A DNA stretch of 64,000 bases, taken from contig NZ_RBKU01000001.1 in the NCBI RefSeq assembly GCF_003633615.1, positions 2,294,001 to 2,358,000 of the forward strand. The letters run 5' to 3'. The position numbers and the translations under genes are program-made. The notes under the pieces were generated by a model. That model had not been told where the DNA came from, did no database searches, and saw only the letters and a program-made list of their open reading frames with translations. The DNA is from Mucilaginibacter gracilis. Its GTDB lineage: Bacteria; Bacteroidota; Bacteroidia; Sphingobacteriales; Sphingobacteriaceae. Each line of letters opens with the position of its first letter. Within the stretch, counting starts at the first letter, position 1. This document shows, in pieces, positions 17,960 to 26,137 of this stretch.

Positions 17960-18535
17960 ATGAATGATTCGATAAAGCCTACTTCCGCCGAGTTTCAGTT
18001 TTTAACCCTGGCATATAATCGTTTTTATGATCTATTCGATGAGGTTATGAATGAAGATTTTTGGCTGAAGAATGATTGGGAAAGATTTTCTAAAATATCT
18101 CAGTCATTTGCAATTTATGCAGAACTCCTAAATTATGAACCAATAAAGTATGTAATAGAATCCCTGAAAAAAGAGCGGCCACCGATGGAATCAGAAATTG
18201 GGAGTGAGGTTTTTAAGTTTGTAAGAAATATTTTTGCGCATTTTCCCTTCTTTGAAAAATGGGATGATGTTTGGGTTAACAAGTCGGTGGTAAACTGGCA
18301 TAAAGAGGGGCTTACTATAGACAAATTTATTAAAAAGTATCTTGGAAAGCCGGAAGTTAAATATCGCTTTTGGGAACCTAAGTTTAAACGAATGACTTAT
18401 TTGTCTATTTCTTTTCCAATTGCTTACGAACCGGATACAAAAATCTTACTTAAAGATATCATTTCGGAAAAAGAAGGTGTTAAATTTTCCTTCATTTTAA
18501 TGAAACAGATAATGGATACTCAAGTTAAAAGCTAA
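17960..18535 (+). CDS. unknown protein with HEPN-like RNxxxH motif
   Basis: A 191-residue helical protein with no signal or membrane segment. Residues 89-94 read R-N-I-F-A-H, matching the Rx4-6H motif of HEPN RNase domains, preceded by a helix as in those folds. HEPN proteins include toxins and defence RNases as well as inactive scaffolds. It is carried inside the mobile element between the recombinase and mob modules, a typical cargo position. No partner antitoxin gene is obvious. The family call rests on one short motif. Confidence 0.5.
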   Translation: MNDSIKPTSAEFQFLTLAYNRFYDLFDEVMNEDFWLKNDWERFSKISQSFAIYAELLNYEPIKYVIESLKKERPPMESEIGSEVFKFVRNIFAHFPFFEKWDDVWVNKSVVNWHKEGLTIDKFIKKYLGKPEVKYRFWEPKFKRMTYLSISFPIAYEPDTKILLKDIISEKEGVKFSFILMKQIMDTQVKS

Positions 18536-18536
18536 T

Positions 18537-18711
18537 TTATTCTTTCGGTTTACCCCCATCTGAATCATCATAATCAATATCTCTATCCTCTTCTTCCCAT
18601 TTATCTTTCAGGTTATCAAGTGCATCTAACATGCGCTCTGGAAGATCGCTGTTACCGCTGATCATTTGTAACGTATTAAAATCTATATCATCCGGTATAT
18701 CAGGATTAAAG
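18537..18711 (-). pseudogene. C-terminal fragment of an unknown protein
   Basis: A minus-strand open frame with no start, entering from the 66-bp repeat and ending ...GNSDLPERMLDALDNLKDKW followed by an acidic tail and a TAA. The composition is protein-like, so this appears to be the 3' end of a gene cut off at the repeat at 18712. Identity is unknown. Confidence 0.5.
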
Positions 18712-18777
18712 TTTCAACTGGCAAAGGGGACCTTTTTGAGTGGGCCAAAAGGGGTCATTTTGGTGTGTTTTATCCAC
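18712..18777 (+). repeat. 66-bp perfect repeat, copy A (IS21-like end remnant)
   Basis: Begins TTTCAACTGGCAAAGGGGAC and ends GGTGTGTTTTATCCAC. An identical 66-bp copy lies in inverted orientation at 61362-61427. Internally it contains two similar units (GGGGACCTTTTTGAGTGG and GGGGTCATTTTGGTGTG), the layout of the multiple terminal repeats of IS21-family elements, but no transposase genes are present. It sits exactly where the RteC gene is cut. No target duplication is visible. Confidence 0.7.
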
Positions 18778-19161
18778 GTCAGCGACATCCCGATAATATT
18801 CATATAAATCCTGGTGGTTATGAAAGAAGTCTTCGATCTTTTCAACCTCATTGGCCAAATAATCTTTTTCCTCTGCACTTCCTGCAATTGGCCGGAATAT
18901 TTCTTTATTATGGACTTCACACATAAAAATAAGCTTGCCCATAACTACAGGCTTAACCTCTTTGAAAAAATAGATTTCCTCTGATCTCTTTTTAAAAGGA
19001 TGCTTTAGAATGTAAATTCTTAACTCTTCAAGAAGCGTTTTAATATAGGGAATAGATTTTTGCGACCATTTTTGAGTAGCTGGGTATTCTAATCTAATGT
19101 TTAACAGTTCTCCGTCCATTCGATTAATAAGGCCAGCGCAATGCAATTTCAATTCTTCCAT
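18778..19161 (-). pseudogene. rteC: RteC N-terminal fragment
   Basis: The first ~127 residues of an RteC-family protein (MEELKLHCAGLINRMDGELL ... HNHQDLYEYYRDVADV), then the frame runs into the 66-bp repeat and stops at 18706. RteC regulates excision and transfer of Bacteroides conjugative transposons. The C-terminal DNA-binding half is missing, so the protein is probably inactive. A complete RteC-type gene is at 52351-53313. Confidence 0.75.
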
Positions 19162-19313
19162 AGCAACAAGTGTCGTACTAAATTATGCAATATTCTTTAA
19201 CAAGCATGTGGATGCTATTACAAAACGCAGGCTGTTTAAAAACCCCATCCCTTCCCAGCATGGGAAGACCTGCAAATTTTACCGTCAATCTTTGGCAAAT
19301 ACAAAATTATGCC

Positions 19314-19493
19314 ATGAGACAAAATGTAAAATTAAGCAAAGATACCAAGCCCGATAAGCTTGCTTATAAAGAGGTGCTGCCAAAGAAAAAAGCCATCCCC
19401 GAACGTAAGAGAATCCGGCAGCTTTTACGATCCATGCTACCGATGGAGGAAGAACAAAGGCAACTCAAAGAGGAACAAAACCTGTTCAGATAA
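19314..19493 (+). CDS. possible small basic protein before the mob genes
   Basis: 59 residues from the ATG at 19314, Lys/Arg/Glu-rich (MRQNVKLSKDTKPDKLAYKE ... QLKEEQNLFR), predicted helical. It sits about 100 bases before the oriT-like region. An upstream extension to 19185 in the same frame looks non-coding. It has no recognised family and may be an accessory mobilization gene or chance. Confidence 0.35.
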   Translation: MRQNVKLSKDTKPDKLAYKEVLPKKKAIPERKRIRQLLRSMLPMEEEQRQLKEEQNLFR

Positions 19494-19590
19494 AGCCCGC
19501 AATCCAATGATGAAATGTTTAGTGCCAAACCAATTTCCAGCAGGATTTTGCAGGTCGCGCAGCCCCCATTTAGGGTGCAGCAAAGATGTA

Positions 19591-19658
19591 TTTCCGTCTA
19601 CGGAAACCTCTTTGCTTGTTACCACAAGAAACGAAGGGGCTGCGGAACTTGCCCCTTC
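19591..19658 (+). other. candidate oriT with two hairpins (module 1)
   Basis: Hairpin 1 is TTTCCGT-CT-ACGGAAA (19591-19606). Hairpin 2 is GAAGGGGC-TGCGGAACTT-GCCCCTTC (19633-19658). They lie 25-92 bases before mobC. The second mobilization module carries the same pair with different but still complementary stems and the same TGCGGAACTT loop (62709-62776), so the structure itself is conserved. The sequence after hairpin 2 (TGGAAACATAAAAC here) is also shared and could contain the nick site. Confidence 0.65.
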
Positions 19659-19682
19659 TGGAAACATAAAACGACTAATGTA

Positions 19683-20093
19683 ATGCCCAGGAAAAAATCT
19701 GCCAATCCCGAAGAAACATTGACCCGTGTGTTAAGGATCAGGTTAACCGATGCCGCATTTAAAAGACTGGAAAAGATCAGTAAAAGCAGTGACTGCCACA
19801 CCATCGGAGAAGCGGCAAGGAAGATCCTGAGCAAAGAAAAGATCACCCTTTTTTATAAAGACATTACCCTCAATTCTACAATGGAAGAGTTGGCATTGAT
19901 CCGTAAAGAACTGCGGGCAATAGGCATCAATATCAACCAGATCACCAAAGCATTTCATAGTGACAAAAGGGAGAATGCGCAGGCATTTCAAATCAGGAGA
20001 ATACTACCACTATATGAAAAAGTAGAAGCTAAAACGGATAGCTTATTGATACTCATTAACCGATTAGCTGAAAAATGGTTGCCAAGATCATAG
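19683..20093 (+). CDS. mobC: mobilization accessory protein (MobC-like)
   Basis: 136 residues from the ATG at 19683; the open frame upstream to 19515 overlaps the oriT hairpins and is not credible coding. The N-terminal ribbon-helix-helix-like segment (TRVLRIRLTDAAFKRLEKIS) is followed by a helical domain with ELRAIGININQITKAFHS, the signature of Bacteroidota MobC proteins. It would bind oriT and help the relaxase nick. It overlaps the relaxase start by 19 bases. It is clearly homologous to 62278-62685. Confidence 0.85.
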   Translation: MPRKKSANPEETLTRVLRIRLTDAAFKRLEKISKSSDCHTIGEAARKILSKEKITLFYKDITLNSTMEELALIRKELRAIGININQITKAFHSDKRENAQAFQIRRILPLYEKVEAKTDSLLILINRLAEKWLPRS

Positions 20094-20941
20094 CAGGAAA
20101 AAGTTTGAGGGGCGCACTGCATTATAACGAAAACAAAGTGCTGGAGGGCAAAGCCGAACTGATTCTAGCCAGCGGCTTTGCCGGTGATATCGAGCGGATG
20201 AATTTTAACCAAAAGCTGCACCGGTTTGGAAACCTGCTCATGCTTAGCCCGAACGTTAAAACCAATACACTCCATATTTCCCTGAATTTTGATGCCGCCG
20301 AAAGACTGACAGATGAAGCCCTGCAAAAGATAGCCATCACCTATATGGACAGGATCGGTTTTGGCGACCAACCATTTATAGCCTACCGTCACAATGATGC
20401 GGGACACGACCACATCCATTTAGTCACCACAAATATCCAGGCAAACGGCAAGCGGATAGACCTGCATAACATCGGGGCCAACCAGTCCGAAAGGGCAAGA
20501 AAAGAAATCGAAGAGGAATTTAAGCTGGTCAAGGCACAAAGCAAGACCTATAAAACTGAATCTGCCATTAAAGCCATTGATATTGAAAAGGCGCTTTACG
20601 GAAAACTGCCGACGAAACGGGCAATCAGCAATACGGTAAATGCAGCGATCAGTTCCTATAAATTCACTTCGATTGCCGAATTAAATGCGGTACTGAAACA
20701 GTTTAATGTTATCGCTGATCGGGGAGCAGAAGACAGCCAAATGTTCCAAAACAAAGGACTGATTTATAGCCTGCTGGATGCAAACGGCAATAAAGTAGGT
20801 ATTCCCATCAAATCAAGTTCACTCTACACCAAACCAACTTTACCCTGGCTGGAAAAGCAATTTTTAAAACATGAGAAAAACAGGTTACAGGACAAGCCAA
20901 AACTGAAATTTGCGATAGATTGGACATTCCGGAGCCATTGA
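20075..20941 (+). CDS. MOBP-type relaxase, 3' end replaced by a MITE
   Basis: A 288-residue relaxase/mobilization nuclease. The N-terminal active tyrosine region is LHYNENK and the metal-binding three-histidine motif is HNDAGHDHIHLV (about residues 108-119). It would nick oriT and pilot single-stranded DNA. From 20921 the frame runs into the 171-bp inverted-repeat element, so the last residues (WTFRSH) are not native. The catalytic domain is complete, so activity may survive. Homologous to 61428-62293. Confidence 0.88.
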   Translation: MVAKIIAGKSLRGALHYNENKVLEGKAELILASGFAGDIERMNFNQKLHRFGNLLMLSPNVKTNTLHISLNFDAAERLTDEALQKIAITYMDRIGFGDQPFIAYRHNDAGHDHIHLVTTNIQANGKRIDLHNIGANQSERARKEIEEEFKLVKAQSKTYKTESAIKAIDIEKALYGKLPTKRAISNTVNAAISSYKFTSIAELNAVLKQFNVIADRGAEDSQMFQNKGLIYSLLDANGNKVGIPIKSSSLYTKPTLPWLEKQFLKHEKNRLQDKPKLKFAIDWTFRSH

Positions 20942-21091
20942 TCACCCCGTTCCGGAATAGCAAACAGTTAATTCCGTAACACTTTGACCATATTAATTTA
21001 TTGATTATTAATTGCGATTTTCTTAATTGCTTACACAACTCGGTGCTCCAAAGCGCACGAAATAGCCTGGTCAAGCCTCCCGGAATATCCA
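20921..21091 (+). repeat. 171-bp MITE-like element, copy 1
   Basis: Starts TGGACATTCCGGAGCCATTG and ends GGTCAAGCCTCCCGGAATATCCA; the ends are imperfect inverted repeats over roughly 40 bp. A diverged copy of exactly the same length lies in the same orientation at 51078-51248. No ORF is inside. End sequences of this kind occur in IS21-type elements, so it may be a non-autonomous derivative. It marks the boundary between the mobile module and chromosomal genes. Confidence 0.7.
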
Positions 21092-21092
21092 A

Positions 21093-22760
21093 TCATAACG
21101 ATGATATCTTTGTTAATTGTGATATCAGAAAAGAGTAAATTGCTGTGTACGGTATGCCGATACTATTGACTCTGCTCAGCCTTGCAATATTGATTCCAAC
21201 GAATTCACCCTTGGAATCAAAAACCGGTCCGCCACATTCTTTAGGTAGTATATGGCCATCGTGAACAAAAACATCATTAAAATCGTCGTTTCGTAGACTT
21301 GGACCGCCCTGAAAAAAGTCGGCTATATGCCTATTAAATACTTTTGATCTTTTCCCAATCACATCTTTTACTATGACAGCTTTACCATTTCTCAAAACAC
21401 CAAATTCCACCTCGTCTCCCGGCCTTAAGCTATCTATCTTATTATGAAGACCGTTTAGCGAGTTTATATTTTGTTTGTTTAAAGATTGAACCACATCGCC
21501 TATTTGTAATGCAGAAGATTGGCTTGATGTATAATCGGAGTATCCTACTTTTATTTTACCGTTTACGTCAATAAACTTGATATCCAGAAAGCCTGCTGAA
21601 AAGCGCGGGACGTTGATTGAGTTTAAACCTAAAACACCAATACGGGTATTTAAACTATCCGATACAGAAACCAGAAAGCGCCCTTCATCTTCAACACTCG
21701 TTGTATTGGTAGTTTCGCGCCTCATCATGATTCCGCCGGGAAGATCATCGGCAGCAATCAGCACCAGATCGTTCGTTGCATCTCTGCCTATCACTTCTGC
21801 TTTTACGGATACTCCATTGATTAAATTTATTTGAGGATCATTCCCAACTATCGAACTTTTACTAATAATAAATTTTTTAGCGTTCACCGTAACGATGGTC
21901 CCCAAAGCATAAACTTTAAATTGCCCCCTACTGCTACTAATGTGAACACATACGTTTTTCTTGTCTTTTAACGCTTTGGCAATGCTGTTTTCAACTCCGT
22001 CTAAACCTTTAAACCCTTTATCTTGTTTACGGTAAAACGGCGTTTCTATGCTGTTGGAATCGGCAGGTATAAATCCTTTAGGAAAAGTTTGACCGGTTAG
22101 TAATAATCGCCAATATTTTAGGTAATTATCAACCGGGTTTTCCATGTTCTCGGTAAGCGACTTTCTGATGCGGCTATGTAAGGCTATCACATGCCCGCTC
22201 AAGTCAAAAAGAGCTCCGCCGGAATCTCCCGGTTCCATTAAGCAGGTAGTTTGGATCTTGCAGGAATCTGCCGTAGGATTGATAATATACCCCAGTCGTA
22301 CCACGGGTCGAGAAAGTAAACTTAAGCTTGCAGGATAAGAAATACTCAAGCACGGCTGATTAATTTTTAAATCCTTTGATCTACCAATTTTGCAATAAGG
22401 CCATGAACCGGCACTATCAATTTTTATCAGGGCAGCATCTACAAATTGTACTCTGCCCAGAGCTGTGCCAATACATTTTTTTCCATTCGGAAATTGAATT
22501 GTATAGCCTTGGCCTGCAATCGTAGCATGAGCAGCAGTGAGTATATACCCATCCACCGTCACAACCACACCGCTAAAGCTCCCATTGTCGGTTTTCTTTA
22601 AAACCCGATCATAGGCAGATATTTTAACGCAAGCAGGACTAACTTCTTTAATTACTTTCTGGCAATCTTTTTCAAAAGACATGGGCACGTTGGATTGTGC
22701 CCATGTGAAAGATGCTGATTGTATCAAGATAAACAGACACAATAAACTATTTTTCAACAT
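21093..22760 (-). CDS. secreted trypsin-like/HtrA-like protease with two protease folds
   Basis: 555 residues with a signal peptide (MLKNSLLCLFILIQSASFTW). The first S1-type domain (about 30-225) has His in TAAHATI, Asp in VDAALIKID and Ser in EPGDSGGALF, so it looks active. A second trypsin-like fold (about 265-550) contains an inserted PDZ domain (about 405-470, with ALQIGDVVQSLN). In it the GDSGG motif is replaced by KECGGPVFD, so the nucleophile is lost. This suggests one catalytic and one binding or regulatory half. Periplasmic protein quality control is likely. The stop codon abuts the MITE. Confidence 0.8.
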   Translation of the reverse strand: MLKNSLLCLFILIQSASFTWAQSNVPMSFEKDCQKVIKEVSPACVKISAYDRVLKKTDNGSFSGVVVTVDGYILTAAHATIAGQGYTIQFPNGKKCIGTALGRVQFVDAALIKIDSAGSWPYCKIGRSKDLKINQPCLSISYPASLSLLSRPVVRLGYIINPTADSCKIQTTCLMEPGDSGGALFDLSGHVIALHSRIRKSLTENMENPVDNYLKYWRLLLTGQTFPKGFIPADSNSIETPFYRKQDKGFKGLDGVENSIAKALKDKKNVCVHISSSRGQFKVYALGTIVTVNAKKFIISKSSIVGNDPQINLINGVSVKAEVIGRDATNDLVLIAADDLPGGIMMRRETTNTTSVEDEGRFLVSVSDSLNTRIGVLGLNSINVPRFSAGFLDIKFIDVNGKIKVGYSDYTSSQSSALQIGDVVQSLNKQNINSLNGLHNKIDSLRPGDEVEFGVLRNGKAVIVKDVIGKRSKVFNRHIADFFQGGPSLRNDDFNDVFVHDGHILPKECGGPVFDSKGEFVGINIARLSRVNSIGIPYTAIYSFLISQLTKISSL

Positions 22761-22804
22761 ATAAATCTGCTTACAGGTATTCCATAATAAGTTTTTGTTA
22801 ACTA

Positions 22805-23926
22805 TTAGATCTTGTCAAAAATCTCGGCAAGCTTTTCATCAAGTTTTTCAGGGTCCACCTGTCCGGCATTATTGCCCTGACGGTCGATCAGGATCATTGC
22901 TGGCATTTGTTGCACACCATAGTATTTGGCAATCGGATCGTCGCCACCTTTTAACGATGATACCAAAATACCGCTAATTTGATGTTGCTCTGCTGCTCGA
23001 AGCCAATCTTCACGCTTTTTATCAAGCGATACAGCAATAATTTCAAACCCTTTGTCCTTATAGGCATCATACAACTTCTTCATTTTTGGAGCCATTCTGA
23101 GGCATGGCCCGCATGTAGAAGACCAGAAGTCTATAAGTACATATTTACCTTTATAGTCGGCTAATTTAACAGGCTTGTTATCCTTGGTGTTCTCAGCGAA
23201 TTGAAAACCAGGATGTCCGATTTTCCGGTTCTCTATAGACGTAACTATATCTTTAACCGCAACTCCATAAGGGCCATTTTTCACTCTTGCCGATAGGCTG
23301 TTAAACTCTTTTTCTCTTTCCGCTACTGATAAAAAAGGTGCTCGTAAAGTTAAAATATAGCCAGCGATATCTTCATCAGGGTACTTCGTGGTTATATAGT
23401 CCTGTGCATGCTGCAGACTATCAAACTTAACCCTATAATGCGCCATAATGGAGTCCTTCTTAACCGAATCTTTACCAATTTTGCGTAAAGCATGAGAACG
23501 AGCCATATTGGCCAGCAACCCGGTCATAAACACGTGCAGCTTTTCCTGATAAAGTTGCTGGCTTAAATCGCCGCTAATTTTAACTGTACTACCAACTGAT
23601 GATGCTGCATCATTGGTAACCTGTACAGTAGTTACGCCTGGGTACACCAGGAGCTCCTGCATGTAAGCGTGATTAAGACTAAGATAAACAGAACTAAAAA
23701 GTTTTGTAGCGGGTATGTTCAAGTCGGCTGTGCCATTAACAATATGTACAGAATCTAACTTAATTTCCAAACCATTTTCGGTACGGCTAAGTAAAACCTG
23801 TTTGCCATCCCCCCCTTGCCATTGCACCCTAACTTTGAATATTTTTTGCTGACCAAAACTGCTTATTGGCATCAATCCGAAGATAAAAAGTATGGCCAAA
23901 GCTAGATTTTTTTTCATTGTTTTCAT
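22805..23926 (-). CDS. TlpA-type thiol-disulfide protein (1)
   Basis: 373 residues with a signal peptide ending near SSFGQQ. An N-terminal beta-rich domain (about 28-140, DUF4369-like) is followed by a helical linker and a C-terminal thioredoxin fold (about 240-373) with the active site WSSTCGPC. Such envelope-facing reductases keep extracytoplasmic cysteines reduced. It forms a same-strand series with the next TlpA-type gene and the SusD/SusC locus, so it may serve the secreted or surface proteins of that locus. Confidence 0.85.
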   Translation of the reverse strand: MKTMKKNLALAILFIFGLMPISSFGQQKIFKVRVQWQGGDGKQVLLSRTENGLEIKLDSVHIVNGTADLNIPATKLFSSVYLSLNHAYMQELLVYPGVTTVQVTNDAASSVGSTVKISGDLSQQLYQEKLHVFMTGLLANMARSHALRKIGKDSVKKDSIMAHYRVKFDSLQHAQDYITTKYPDEDIAGYILTLRAPFLSVAEREKEFNSLSARVKNGPYGVAVKDIVTSIENRKIGHPGFQFAENTKDNKPVKLADYKGKYVLIDFWSSTCGPCLRMAPKMKKLYDAYKDKGFEIIAVSLDKKREDWLRAAEQHQISGILVSSLKGGDDPIAKYYGVQQMPAMILIDRQGNNAGQVDPEKLDEKLAEIFDKI

Positions 23927-23989
23927 ATTTTTCTATTTAAAGATGTGTTTGTTAGTTATTGATATGCGGTGACCAAGAGCAGCCACCTA

Positions 23990-25120
23990 TTAGTTGAATA
24001 ATGAAGCCAATTTTTCCTGCAAGGCATCGCCGCGCAAGTTTTTGGCAATGATCTTGCCATCAGGGCCAACTAAGTAATTTTGCGGAATGCTACGTACCTG
24101 GTAAAGTAAGGCCGCTTCATTACTGCCACCTTTCAAATCAGAAACTTGGATAAACTGACTGAGGTGATCTTCTGCAATTGCTTTTAGCCATTGCTCTTTT
24201 GCGTTAGGGTTGTCAAGTGATACGCCCATCACCACAAAGTTTTTGTTTTTATATGTATTATACGCCTTTAAAACGTTCGGATTTTCTGCACGGCATGGCT
24301 TGCACCAACTCGCCCAGAAGTCAACTAAAACATATTTGCCTTTTAAGGAAGACAGTGCAATATCTTTTCCGGCAGTATCTGGCTGAGTAAAATCAGGTGC
24401 CAGGGCATTTACCTCAACATTCCTGTACTTATCAATTTCAACAACGGTTGATTTACCCAGTTGTGAATTTTTAATAGCGGGTGAAAGAGCATTAAATTGT
24501 GGTTCAATGATTTGACTTATAGATTTTGATGTGATATAAACTTGTAATATCAGCAAGCTCATGTAAGAGTTAGGATGTGATCTGATGTAATCAAAATCAA
24601 TTTTCTCACACGCATCCGAAGCTGCTTTAAACTCGGTAGCATATTGCTTTTCAAAATCAGAAGCTTTGCCCTGCGCCTGATAATCTTTATAAAGCTTTTG
24701 TAAACTCGCTATTTTTAATTGGGCTGGCTCCTTCGCCTTTGCAATTTCGGCATAATCTATATTTAATGGTGTGCCGGTTGTTTTAGCATGGATAAGCGAA
24801 TCGCTGGCAGATATATTTATGGTTCCTTCTTCAAGTATCAGGAATAATCTATCAGCCTTTGTTATCTGCCACATGTTCTCACCGCTATGTACCAGTAGCA
24901 AACTTGCATCTACAATATCGGCGGTTTCTCCCTTAAAGGCAAACAAACCATTATTTAATACGGCCGAATCCGTTTTAAAATTACCGGAGGAGGTAAGAAA
25001 AGTAAGGTAAGCTTTGTTTCGACTATCAAGCGTACCCACTTTACCTTCTATAATAAAATGTTGCTGCGCAATAACTGTAAATGAGCATACTGTTAAGATT
25101 GCTGTGATAAACTTTTTCAT
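23990..25120 (-). CDS. TlpA-type thiol-disulfide protein (2)
   Basis: 376 residues with a signal peptide (MKKFITAILTVCSFTVIAQQ). It has a DUF4369-like N-terminal domain (about 20-120) and an AhpC/TSA-type thioredoxin domain with active site WASWCKPC at about residues 262-269. It has the same layout as the gene at 22805-23926 and is probably an old duplicate, with 63 bases between them. It acts in the periplasm or at the outer membrane. Confidence 0.85.
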   Translation of the reverse strand: MKKFITAILTVCSFTVIAQQHFIIEGKVGTLDSRNKAYLTFLTSSGNFKTDSAVLNNGLFAFKGETADIVDASLLLVHSGENMWQITKADRLFLILEEGTINISASDSLIHAKTTGTPLNIDYAEIAKAKEPAQLKIASLQKLYKDYQAQGKASDFEKQYATEFKAASDACEKIDFDYIRSHPNSYMSLLILQVYITSKSISQIIEPQFNALSPAIKNSQLGKSTVVEIDKYRNVEVNALAPDFTQPDTAGKDIALSSLKGKYVLVDFWASWCKPCRAENPNVLKAYNTYKNKNFVVMGVSLDNPNAKEQWLKAIAEDHLSQFIQVSDLKGGSNEAALLYQVRSIPQNYLVGPDGKIIAKNLRGDALQEKLASLFN

Positions 25121-25239
25121 AAAAATTACAGATGATTATAAATTATTGGGTTCAATATTTCCGTGACGGCGTTGTTTGGGCAATAATTGGGTGATACAGC
25201 TATGCAATTGCTGTTAAAAAAAACCTCATAACTTATTTA

Positions 25240-26118
25240 TTATTGCGGAAACGTAAATCCCAATGAAATTAAAGCTTGTTTTAAAAGTGCGTATTTAGTC
25301 ATCACCAACGGGTAATTACCATATTTTGCGGCAAAATCACTTGCCGATAAAACCAACATTACGTTTAGATATTGCGAAACATCGGTAGCCTGCGACGGTA
25401 AAACATAATAAACTGACGGTGTAACCCCATTAGGTGCGAGCATACCATAAGCTTCTTCCGGTAAATAGGGAAGATAATAAGAGGTAAGCGTAGGACCATA
25501 AACAGCTTTATTGTAATATGCCGCACTAACGGCATAAAAGTTAGTAAGTAAAGACGTCTGACTGGCCAAGCTTCCGCTTAAAATAGATTTGAAAATGTCT
25601 CGTTTATAGGTTTTGATGGAGTCGGGTATCATGCTTCTGATCTGACCGATTTTGCCTATCACTACCGTATTCAGGCCTTGGTAAGTTGTCAGCATAACTT
25701 TGGTCTTTCCGTAGTAAGAAATGGAATAGGTAAAAACGGAATCGACTATAAAGATGGAATATGGTTTTAGCTTGGTTCCTAAAGCAGGAATGATTTGATC
25801 GCGAATAAAGGCTACCGCGGCAAGTTTATCATCCGTGCTTTTTGATAGCCTAAATGTAACTAAAGAATCTAAACTGGTTAAATGATACCCGATATTTAAC
25901 CTGTTAAAAGGCGTTTTAGTCAAGGTATCATTATACAGCAAGGGTATTCCCGTTGAGGTATAAACCTGGTATATTTGATGATCAAGCGTACTGGATGAAT
26001 TATCATATCTGGTAAATGGATCGGGCATATTAGGATCCACAACCAATGGGTTAGTCTTTTTGCAAGAAACCAGGCCAAGCATCCCACAAAGCAAAAAGAA
26101 GCTGATATATTTTTTCAT
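25240..26118 (-). CDS. SusD-linked lipoprotein, possibly a degenerate metallohydrolase-like protein
   Basis: 292 residues with a signal peptide and lipobox GLVSC followed by KK. It is encoded 19 bases after SusD. The opening (STLDHQIYQVYTSTGIPLLY) resembles the substrate import-associated zinc metallohydrolase lipoproteins that accompany SusC/SusD pairs, but I see no HExxH motif, so any relation would be to a non-catalytic form. It is likely exposed on the outer membrane with the SusCD complex. Confidence 0.6.
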   Translation of the reverse strand: MKKYISFFLLCGMLGLVSCKKTNPLVVDPNMPDPFTRYDNSSSTLDHQIYQVYTSTGIPLLYNDTLTKTPFNRLNIGYHLTSLDSLVTFRLSKSTDDKLAAVAFIRDQIIPALGTKLKPYSIFIVDSVFTYSISYYGKTKVMLTTYQGLNTVVIGKIGQIRSMIPDSIKTYKRDIFKSILSGSLASQTSLLTNFYAVSAAYYNKAVYGPTLTSYYLPYLPEEAYGMLAPNGVTPSVYYVLPSQATDVSQYLNVMLVLSASDFAAKYGNYPLVMTKYALLKQALISLGFTFPQ

Positions 26119-26137
26119 TTTTATCGGTTTTAAAAAG

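Noticed and set aside
19515..19682. N-terminal extension of mobC
   Set aside because: It runs through both oriT hairpins; homology with the second MobC begins at the ATG at 19683.
25240..26118. Active zinc metallohydrolase
   Set aside because: No HExxH motif can be found.
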